Positions 57,109 through 64,000 of a DNA stretch of 64,000 bases are shown here, in pieces; the first letter of the stretch is position 1, and every line of letters starts with the position of its first letter. A model generated the notes under the pieces. That model did no database searches. It had not been told where the DNA came from and worked only from the letters and a program-made list of their open reading frames with translations. The position numbers and the translations under genes were made by a program. The DNA comes from Neisseria mucosa. GTDB lineage: Bacteria > Pseudomonadota > Gammaproteobacteria > Burkholderiales > Neisseriaceae. The DNA lies in the NCBI GenBank assembly GCA_003028315.1, contig CP028150.1, forward strand, positions 930,001 to 994,000. Direction: 5' to 3'.

Positions 57109-59589
57109 TTATTGGTGTTTAGGCAGCTCTTTCAAAGTCAGCGGCTTGATGTACCAAATATCGCGGCAGTAGTCGGCGATGGAACGGTCGGACGAGAAGA
57201 AGCCCATATTGGCGATGTTGATCAACGCGGATCTACGCCATGCGGCAACATTGCGGTAGTGTTCGTCCGCTTTGTATTGCGTGTCAATGTAGCTGCGGAA
57301 ATCCGCCATCAGTTGATAGAAATCGCCGTAAGGTTGCAGGACGTCGTTGTAGCGGTTCGGCTCTTCGGGGGAGAACGTGCCGCTGCTGATTTGGTTGACG
57401 ACGCGGCGCAGGTCGTGATCGCGTTCGATGTAGCCCAGCGGGTCGTAGCCGTTGCGGCGGAGTTCTTCCACTTGTTCAACGGTGTTGCCGAAGATAAAGC
57501 AGTTGTCCGCGCCGACTTTTTCCAGAATTTCAACGTTCGCGCCGTCCAGCGTACCCATACAGAGCGCACCATTGAGGGCGAACTTCATGTTGCTGGTGCC
57601 GGATGCCTCTGTGCCTGCCAATGAGATTTGTTCGTGCAAATCGGCGGCGGGGATGATGATTTGGGCGAGGCTGACGCTGTAATTCGGGATATAGACGACT
57701 TTAATCAGGTCGCGGATGCGTTCGTCGTTGTTGATGGTTTTCGCTACGTCGTTAATCAGGCGGATGATTTTTTTCGCCATGTAGTAGGCGGATGCGGCTT
57801 TACCGGCAAAGATGAAAACGCGCGGCTGCCAGTCGAAATCTGGGTTTTCCAAGATTTTGTTGTAGCGGTCGACGATGTGCATCACGTTCAACGCCTGACG
57901 TTTGTATTCGTGGATGCGTTTGATTTGAATGTCAAACAGCGCGTCCGTGTTAACCTTGATGCCCAATTCGGTTTCGATGTATTTGGCGAGGCGTTCTTTG
58001 GCGGCTTTTTTCACTGCGCCGAATTCTGCCTGCACGCTTGCATCGTCAACTTTTTCGTTGAGCTTGGTCAGATTGTCCAAATGCAGGCGCCAGTCTTGTT
58101 CGCCCAAGTGTTTGTCGAGGAAACGGGTCAGCTCGGGGTTGGCGATGTTGATCCAGCGGCGTGGGGTTACGCCGTTGGTTACGTTGGTGAAGCGTTCTGG
58201 GAACACTTTGGCAAAGTCGGCGAAGATGGAAGTGGTCATCAGGTCGGAGTGGATTTTCGCCACGCCGTTGACTTTGTGCGAACCGATGACTGCCAGCCAT
58301 GCCATGCGGACACGGCGGCCGTTGTTCTCATCGATGATGGACACGCGGCGGACGAAGTCGTCGTCGAAGTTGCCGATGGCGCGCAGGGCGTTCAAGAAGT
58401 AGGCGTTGATTTCAAAGATGATGTCCAAATGGCGCGGCAGCAGGCGCCCCATCAAATCGACCGGCCAAGTTTCCAAGGCTTCACTCATCAGGGTGTGGTT
58501 GGTGTAAGAGAAAATCTTACAACACATATTCCATGCTTCGGTCCATGCAATGCCTTCTTCGTCAATCAGGATGCGCATCAGCTCGGGAATCGCCAGCACG
58601 GGGTGGGTATCGTTCAGGTGGATGGCGACTTTATCGGCTAGGTTTTTGATGCTGGGGAAACGGCATTTGTGGCGCGCCACGATGTCTTGTACGGATGCGG
58701 AAACCAGGAAATATTCCTGTTTCAGGCGCAGTTCGCGGCCGCTGTCGGTGGAGTCGTTCGGATAGAGGACGCGCGAGATGTTTTCATCGCTGTTTTGCGC
58801 ACGGACGGCGGAAGCGTAATCGCCGCGGTTGAAGTCTGCCAAATCGAAGCGGTTGCCGGCGTGAGCCGTCCACAGGCGCAACGGATTAGCAACGTCGCCG
58901 CCGTAGCCGGGAATGATTTCATCGTATGCCATCGCGGAAATTTCTTCGCTCGGATGCCATTCTTTTTTGTCACCCATATTGATGACCTGTCCGCCGAAGC
59001 TGACGGCGTATTGTTTGTTCGGACGGCCGATTTGCCATGCCAAATCTTGGTCGAGCCACAAATCGGGTTTTTCGACCTGCTGGCCGTCCACGATTTCTTG
59101 TTTGAACATACCGTATTGATAGCGTATGCCGTAGCCCATGGCAGGAATGCGCAAGGTGGCGAGCGAGTCGAGGAAGCAGGCGGCCAAGCGGCCCAAACCG
59201 CCGTTGCCCAAACCGGGGTCTTGTTCTTGTTCGCAGATGTCGGCGAACTCTTTACCCAATTGTTTGAACGCCTCTTCAAATTCGGCATACACGCCTTCGT
59301 TAATCAAAGCGTTGACGAAGGCGCGTCCCAATAGGAATTCCATGGAGAGGTAGTAAACCATGCGTTTGCCGTTGTCAATGTGGGCGCGGCGGGTTTTAAG
59401 GAAGTCTTCCGCAATCAGGTCGCGCGCGGCGAGCATGGCGGCGTTGAGCCATTGGTGTTCGGTCGCCTCTTTCGGATCGACGCCCAAAATGAAAATCAAT
59501 TTATAGACGATGGACTTGCGGATGGTTTCGGCATCCGGTTTCGGCATGACATAATCAAAACCTGAAATGGGTTGTTTTTTCTTAGCCAT
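57109..59589 (-). CDS. glgP: Glycogen (maltodextrin) phosphorylase
   Basis: Phosphorolyses alpha-1,4-glucan to glucose-1-phosphate. The 826-residue enzyme has the family marks: [39 protein letters not shown], the substrate stretch [17 protein letters not shown] and the PLP-lysine site [20 protein letters not shown]. Length matches GlgP/MalP. The frame is open to 59691, but [11 protein letters not shown] at 59589 has AAAGG upstream. It is followed on the same strand by nothing related; glgX lies upstream. Confidence 0.94.
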   Translation of the reverse strand: MAKKKQPISGFDYVMPKPDAETIRKSIVYKLIFILGVDPKEATEHQWLNAAMLAARDLIAEDFLKTRRAHIDNGKRMVYYLSMEFLLGRAFVNALINEGVYAEFEEAFKQLGKEFADICEQEQDPGLGNGGLGRLAACFLDSLATLRIPAMGYGIRYQYGMFKQEIVDGQQVEKPDLWLDQDLAWQIGRPNKQYAVSFGGQVINMGDKKEWHPSEEISAMAYDEIIPGYGGDVANPLRLWTAHAGNRFDLADFNRGDYASAVRAQNSDENISRVLYPNDSTDSGRELRLKQEYFLVSASVQDIVARHKCRFPSIKNLADKVAIHLNDTHPVLAIPELMRILIDEEGIAWTEAWNMCCKIFSYTNHTLMSEALETWPVDLMGRLLPRHLDIIFEINAYFLNALRAIGNFDDDFVRRVSIIDENNGRRVRMAWLAVIGSHKVNGVAKIHSDLMTTSIFADFAKVFPERFTNVTNGVTPRRWINIANPELTRFLDKHLGEQDWRLHLDNLTKLNEKVDDASVQAEFGAVKKAAKERLAKYIETELGIKVNTDALFDIQIKRIHEYKRQALNVMHIVDRYNKILENPDFDWQPRVFIFAGKAASAYYMAKKIIRLINDVAKTINNDERIRDLIKVVYIPNYSVSLAQIIIPAADLHEQISLAGTEASGTSNMKFALNGALCMGTLDGANVEILEKVGADNCFIFGNTVEQVEELRRNGYDPLGYIERDHDLRRVVNQISSGTFSPEEPNRYNDVLQPYGDFYQLMADFRSYIDTQYKADEHYRNVAAWRRSALINIANMGFFSSDRSIADYCRDIWYIKPLTLKELPKHQ

Positions 59590-59783
59590 GATAGCCTTTC
59601 TCTGTTGGGGATGGGATGATGAAGCGGGGAATTTGTATCTTTTGGCAGTCTGAGGTCGTCTGAAAAGCCGTATGCCTTTATGTTCCGTCAAGCAAAGTTA
59701 ATCAGGTAAATTTATTACTCATCTTCGGCATTATAACCGAGGCAGTGTAAATAATAGGGTTTTCTTTTAAAAACATCCTATTA

Positions 59784-59797
59784 ATGACATATGTCAT
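59784..59797. promoter_or_regulatory. 14-base perfect palindrome at the glgX stop / glgP leader
   Basis: ATGACATATGTCAT is self-complementary and overlaps the glgX stop codon. It lies about 195 bases before the glgP start and could be an operator. Confidence 0.35.
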
Positions 59798-61794
59798 ATA
59801 TTCGGCGATGTATTCTTACGCTGCAAAATCCAAATACCCATATGTTCGACTGTCAGCTTGCCGTCTGCATTGTAATTAAACTTCTCGGATGGTACGCAAG
59901 AAATCTGCCAACTTCCTTGAGGCAGGTTAAATATTTGTTGACTACGTTTGGCGTTGATCAACAGCAGCCATTCATCATCCAAAACGATCTGCATGGCTTT
60001 TGCGCCGCGGTTGTGCCAACAAAGCTCGCTCATCGGTTCGCCTTGAATATTGAGCCAGCGGACGCGCTCTTGTTTCCACCAGACATCATCGCCCAATAAT
60101 TTGATTTCTTGGCGCAGGCGGATTAAATCGCGCGTATAGCCTTGCAACGCTTCGTCCGCCTGCTGCCAATCCAGCCAAGTAATCGGGTTGTCCTGACAAT
60201 AACTATTGTTGTTCCCCTGTTGGCTGTTGCCGAACTCGTCACCCGCCAGCAGCATGGGCGTGCCGTTGGCAAGGAACAGCGAAGCAAGCAAGGCTTTGAC
60301 GGTGTAGGAGCGGTCTTCCAAAATTGCCGCATCTTCGGTTTCGCCCTCGATGCCGTGGTTGTAGCTGATGTTTTCGTTATGCCCGTCGCGGTTGTCTTCG
60401 CCGTTGGCATGGTTGTGTTTTTCGTTGTAGCTGACCAAATCGCGCAGCGTAAAACCATCGTGTGCGGTGATGAAATTGATGCTGGCGGAAGGATGACGGC
60501 CGCTGTGGTTGAAAATATCAGACGACCCCGCCAGACGTTCGGCAAACGCGCCCAAATTGCCGCTTTCCCACACCCAAAACGCGCGCATATCGTCGCGGAA
60601 ACGTCCGTTCCACTCAGCAAAAGGCTGCGGGAAATTGCCCAAGTGATAGCCTCCTTCGCCGATGTCCCACGCCTCGACAATCAGTTTGCAGCATGCCAAC
60701 ACGGGGTCTTGGTAAACCACCTGAAAAAAGCGTCCGTAAGCCTGAAAATCGGGTTCCCGCCCCAATACCGTTCCCAAGTCGAAACGGAAACCGTCCACAT
60801 GAAATGTTTCCGCCCAATAACGCAGGCTGTCCGCCGCCCAACGGGTTACGTCGCGGCGGACGATGTTCAACGTATTGCCGCAGCCCGACCAGTTTTCATA
60901 GCTGCCGTCGGGCTTCAGCCAATACCACAAAGCATTGTCTATGCCGCGCTGGCAAAGCATCGGGCCTTTTTCATCCTGCTCGGCGGTATGGTTGTACACG
61001 ACATCCAATATCACTTCCAAACCTGCTTGATGCAAGGCTTTGACCGCCTGCTTCAACTCTTCCGCTGCGCATTCGGCATCGGCGGCATAAGACGGCTCGA
61101 CGGCAAAATGGGAATAAGTGTTGTAGCCCCAATAATTGCTCAAGCCCATTTTTTGCAGGTGGTATTCGTCCAAATGCTGGTGTACCGGCAGCAGCTCGAC
61201 GGCGGTAACGCCCAAAGTTTTCAAATAATCAACCACGCGCGGATCGGTCAGCGCTTGATACGTTCCCGCGTGTTCCAAATCGGGGAATTGCTTGGTAAAG
61301 CCTTTCACATGGGCTTCGTACACTATCGTCCTGCCCCACGGATGGTTCGGGCGGCGGTCGTCGCCCCAATCGAAATCATCGTCGCCCACCACCACGCTTT
61401 TGGGTGCCACCGCCGCATTGTCCCGCCTGTCTTCCGGACGGAACCACGCCATTTCCTCATCGTCCCGATAACTCGGTTTGCCGTCGATTTTTTTGGAATA
61501 CGGGTCAATCAACAATTTGTTCGGATTGAAACACGAGCCGCCCGGCGCATCAGCACGCCCGTAAACACGAAAACCATACCGCTGCCCTGCCCCGACCTCC
61601 GGCACAAAACCATAAAACACCGACCCGCGCCGCGAAGGCATTTCCAAACGGGTTTCCTTTCCCTTGTCAAAGAGGCACAGCTCGACTTTTTCGGCATGGA
61701 TGGAAAACAGCGCAAAATTCGCCCCTTCCTCAGTCAGCGACACGCCCATCGGATAAGGCGCACCTTCTTCAATGCGCCATGTTTTGGTTTTCAT
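59794..61794 (-). CDS. glgX: Glycogen debranching enzyme
   Basis: Isoamylase-type (GH13) enzyme that removes alpha-1,6 branches from limit dextrins. The 666-residue protein has an N-terminal CBM48-like domain (PMGVSLTEEGANFALFS), the GH13 motifs DVVYNHT, DGFRFDLG with the nucleophile Asp, KLIVEAWD with the acid Glu and FITAHDGF with the transition-state Asp, then AGDEFGNSQQGNNN. It runs in the same direction as glgP, 204 bases upstream. No glgA, glgB or glgC is in the window. Confidence 0.95.
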   Translation of the reverse strand: MKTKTWRIEEGAPYPMGVSLTEEGANFALFSIHAEKVELCLFDKGKETRLEMPSRRGSVFYGFVPEVGAGQRYGFRVYGRADAPGGSCFNPNKLLIDPYSKKIDGKPSYRDDEEMAWFRPEDRRDNAAVAPKSVVVGDDDFDWGDDRRPNHPWGRTIVYEAHVKGFTKQFPDLEHAGTYQALTDPRVVDYLKTLGVTAVELLPVHQHLDEYHLQKMGLSNYWGYNTYSHFAVEPSYAADAECAAEELKQAVKALHQAGLEVILDVVYNHTAEQDEKGPMLCQRGIDNALWYWLKPDGSYENWSGCGNTLNIVRRDVTRWAADSLRYWAETFHVDGFRFDLGTVLGREPDFQAYGRFFQVVYQDPVLACCKLIVEAWDIGEGGYHLGNFPQPFAEWNGRFRDDMRAFWVWESGNLGAFAERLAGSSDIFNHSGRHPSASINFITAHDGFTLRDLVSYNEKHNHANGEDNRDGHNENISYNHGIEGETEDAAILEDRSYTVKALLASLFLANGTPMLLAGDEFGNSQQGNNNSYCQDNPITWLDWQQADEALQGYTRDLIRLRQEIKLLGDDVWWKQERVRWLNIQGEPMSELCWHNRGAKAMQIVLDDEWLLLINAKRSQQIFNLPQGSWQISCVPSEKFNYNADGKLTVEHMGIWILQRKNTSPNI

Positions 61795-61854
61795 TTTGTT
61801 TGTCCTGATTTGATGGAGACGCTTCGGGCTGCGCTTCCGGATAGATGTTCTTTT

Positions 61855-62011
61855 TATAGTGGATTAACTTTAAACCAGTACGGCATTGCCTCGCCTTAGC
61901 TCAAAGAGAACGATTCTCTAAGGTGCTGAAGCACCAAGTGAATCGGTTCCGTACTATCTGTACTATCTGCGGCTTCGTCGCCTTGTCCTGATTTAAATTT
62001 AATTCACTATA
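61855..62011 (+). repeat. Correia element, full 157-base form
   Basis: Starts TATAGTGGATTAAC and ends TTAATTCACTATA (one change), with both internal dyads. It lies 60 bases before the glgX start, in the leader or promoter region. Directly after it TATAGTGG recurs (62009-62016). Confidence 0.95.
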
Positions 62012-62031
62012 TAGTGGTGATGCTTGAATGG

Positions 62032-62079
62032 AAAGAGGTCGTCTGAAAAGCAAAATCCCGTTTTCAGACGACCTCTTTT
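62032..62079 (-). terminator. DUS-pair terminator after the HlyD-type gene
   Basis: AAAGAGGTCGTCTGAAAA and inverse, flanked by A- and T-tracts. Confidence 0.75.
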
Positions 62080-62127
62080 AGCCATAAACCTTTGTTTTAA
62101 CTTGAGGCCGTCCGAATTTGAGCGCTA

Positions 62128-63183
62128 TCAATTCGGCAACCTCACCGCCAACTCGGCAGGCCATGCTGCCTTGGCGTCGGTTTTTACGAAACCATTGCCC
62201 GTCAGCCCGCCTTTCAGCAGGCGGTTGTATTTCACCGCCGTTTCGCGCGGCACTTGCAATTTCACTTTAAACATCAGCTTCGCGCGTTCATCGACCGTTT
62301 CCACCGACTTGGGCGTAAACTGGGCGTCCGTCGCGATAAATTTGATTTTGGCGGGGAACACCGCGTCAATGCCGTCCAAACGGATACGCGCATCATCATT
62401 GACTTTCAGACGGCTCATGCTGTCGGTCGGCAGGAAAATATTCATCGAAACATCGGCAGGATCAAGCAGGCTGACCACTTTCGAACCCGCCGCGACCACG
62501 TTGCCTGCTTCCGCAATGGTGTATTCCACCCTGCCGGCTATCGGCGCGCGGATGTTCATATCATCGTTGGCGGATGTGGCCGATTTGACTGCCGCCCTCG
62601 CCTGTTCGACACCGGCGCGCGCTTCCGCTTGCGCGGCGGCACTTTGCGCTACCGTCGCCTGCGCTTCGTCCCGTGCCGCTTCGGCTGCTTTGACTGCTGC
62701 AACAGCGCGCTCATAATCTGCCTGACGCTTGGTAACTTCCGATTGCGACACCAGCTGGTCGGCAAGCAATTTACGGGCATTGTCCAGCTCCATTTTCGCC
62801 ACGCGCAGCTGCTGCCTGTTCGCGTCCACATTCGCCTGCGCGCGCGCAACCGTCTGTTTCATCTGCGCTTCGGCAGCTTTGGCGCGCCCGACCGCCTCTT
62901 CTTGCCGCAATTCCGCCGCCCGCGCTTCTTCCAAACGGCTGTTGCTGGTTTCAGACGACAGTTCCGCCAGAATATCGCCCTCTTTCACGTCTGCGCCCTC
63001 TTCCACCAGTACCGCCTTCACCCGCCCCGGATACAGGCTGGCGACATCGATGCGGTTCAGTTCCAGCCGCCCGTTGGATTGCGCGATCCATGTCGGCAGG
63101 GTTTCTTTTTGGTTTTGAAGGACATACCACACACCGCCCGCAGCCAGCGCGACGGCAAGAGAAGCAATAACAGCTTTTTTCAT
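62128..63183 (-). CDS. HlyD/YbhG-type membrane fusion protein
   Basis: A 351-residue periplasmic adaptor with an N-terminal anchor (residues 3-22, AVIASLAVALAAGGVWYVL). It has a lipoyl half (VASLYPGRVKAVLVEEGADV), a long coiled coil (about 80-200, ELRQEEAVGRAKAAEAQMKQ and DARKLLADQL-like), the second lipoyl half MNIRAPIAGRVEYTIAEAGNV and a beta domain. Such adaptors (YbhG, YhiI) normally work with an ABC exporter encoded just downstream; here a terminator, CREE and glgX follow instead. It starts 20 bases after the TetR gene. Confidence 0.85.
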   Translation of the reverse strand: MKKAVIASLAVALAAGGVWYVLQNQKETLPTWIAQSNGRLELNRIDVASLYPGRVKAVLVEEGADVKEGDILAELSSETSNSRLEEARAAELRQEEAVGRAKAAEAQMKQTVARAQANVDANRQQLRVAKMELDNARKLLADQLVSQSEVTKRQADYERAVAAVKAAEAARDEAQATVAQSAAAQAEARAGVEQARAAVKSATSANDDMNIRAPIAGRVEYTIAEAGNVVAAGSKVVSLLDPADVSMNIFLPTDSMSRLKVNDDARIRLDGIDAVFPAKIKFIATDAQFTPKSVETVDERAKLMFKVKLQVPRETAVKYNRLLKGGLTGNGFVKTDAKAAWPAELAVRLPN

Positions 63184-63203
63184 GTTGCGTTACACCTTAA
63201 TCG

Positions 63204-63842
63204 TCAAAACGGACGCGCCTTAGAGCGGTAATGCGGAAACAGCGCGGCAAACGCCCAATCTATCCTTTGGTGGATGGACGAATCGGTCAGCAAATCCTCA
63301 TGCCGCCCGTTCATCTCATCGGTCAGTATCCCCAACATACGGTAGCGCGTGTTCATAATCATCGGCGAGATAACCGCGCCATTGAGGAACTCAAACTGAT
63401 TCAACAATTCCAATTCCGACACACCCTCCCTACCGTTGCACTTCTTGATATGCCGGATCATCCCGTAGGCAAGCATCTTATGCTGCTTTTTCAACGCTTT
63501 GGTAATCAAATCCACGCCTTCTTCGCTGTCCAGCAGCATCCTGTGTATCCACGCCAAATGCTCGCGTATCGTTACCGCCAGCCGCCAGACAATCTGATAC
63601 AGCCGCTCCGTATCTTCGATATTTTGGGCAAAATCGAACGACACCCGCCCCAAAGCCCGATTGCTGTACTCAATCAACATCGCCTTCACAAATTCGTCTT
63701 TATCGGCAAACATCCTGTTGAACGTTTCCAAATTCGAATTCAAATGCTCCGCGATCGCCTGCTCGGACAGCCGCTTGTAGCCGCATCTGGGATAAAAATG
63801 AATGCCTGCGGAAATAAATTGCGCACTGGTTACACCGTTCAT
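63204..63842 (-). CDS. TetR-family transcriptional regulator
   Basis: A 212-residue repressor with the N-terminal helix-turn-helix (FISAGIHFYPRCGYKRLSEQ, AIAEHLNSNLETFNRMFADK, then DEFVKAMLIEYS) and an all-helical ligand domain. The frame opens at 63995 and an ATG lies at 63875; I chose the ATG at 63842 because GAGGTG precedes it by 8 bases and the HTH follows directly. It is first in a two-gene run with the adaptor, so it may regulate its own operon. Confidence 0.8.
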   Translation of the reverse strand: MNGVTSAQFISAGIHFYPRCGYKRLSEQAIAEHLNSNLETFNRMFADKDEFVKAMLIEYSNRALGRVSFDFAQNIEDTERLYQIVWRLAVTIREHLAWIHRMLLDSEEGVDLITKALKKQHKMLAYGMIRHIKKCNGREGVSELELLNQFEFLNGAVISPMIMNTRYRMLGILTDEMNGRHEDLLTDSSIHQRIDWAFAALFPHYRSKARPF

Positions 63843-64000
63843 TATCTTCACCTCATCTGCCTGTATTGTTGTCATAGGACAAATATCCAAGACCCAAATG
63901 AAACAAAAATCTTCTGAAATATCAGGCTGTCTGCGGACGCTGCCGTCAACCGTCAACGCATCATCCCAACCCTGCCCGATACAAATGCCAACCAACTCTT

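Noticed and set aside
60142..61899. 585-codon plus-strand frame opposite glgX
   Set aside because: Antisense to a complete glgX with catalytic motifs; its end runs into a CREE. A shadow frame.

Overview
The window looks like chromosomal DNA of a commensal Neisseria. The extended DNA uptake sequence (DUS) AGGTCGTCTGAAA and its reverse complement occur roughly eighty times by eye, singly, as inverted pairs after genes, and inside genes. This is the form known as AG-mucDUS, which points to the N. mucosa/sicca/subflava side of the genus rather than to N. meningitidis or N. gonorrhoeae (species assignment is inference). Correia repeat enclosed elements (CREE), an IS5-type transposase remnant typical of Neisseria, and the order of many familiar Neisseria genes agree with this. 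Almost everything is core metabolism. I saw no CRISPR array, prophage, tRNA or rRNA gene.

Layout. 0-10 kb: DcuB dicarboxylate carrier, DUF3460 protein, O-methyltransferase, TPR lipoprotein, purE, uup, guaB, a decayed TonB C-terminal fragment, then eno-ftsB. 10-22 kb: an orphan protein, rhlE helicase with a structured leader, a stand-alone RlmK-type methyltransferase, earP-efp (modifying enzyme next to its substrate), gyrA, IS remnant, and ftsH-rlmE divergent from yhbY. 22-33 kb: a TonB-dependent receptor divergent from a YddA/SbmA-type ABC exporter with Fur-like hexamers between them, DUF2130 protein, nfeD-qmcA split by a CREE, cca, ruvB. 33-46 kb: Gcr-type membrane protein, nadE, BCCT carrier with a TTG start, CcoI-type copper ATPase, a 41-residue membrane peptide, hflX-fpr, META lipoprotein, a transsulfuration enzyme. 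46-57 kb: folE2, two related small secreted proteins, yheS, a cystine-type ABC importer, and the pacA-pacB-ape1 peptidoglycan O-acetylation operon. 57-64 kb: glgP and glgX, an HlyD-type adaptor without an ABC partner, and a TetR regulator.

Genes that work together: EarP rhamnosylates Arg32 of the adjacent EF-P. PacA/PacB add and Ape1 removes O-acetyl groups on peptidoglycan. GlgX debranches the glycogen that GlgP phosphorolyses. NfeD pairs with QmcA. RlmE precedes FtsH in the usual operon. The solute-binding protein, permease and ATPase form one importer.

No large unknown system is visible. The best leads are small: two tandem Cys-X15-Cys 'PSGNC' secreted proteins, the 41-residue membrane peptide with its own terminator, the folded leader before rhlE, near-perfect dyads next to glgP and pacA, a TonB fossil before eno, an adaptor gene missing its transporter, and a Correia element shortened by recombination between short direct repeats.
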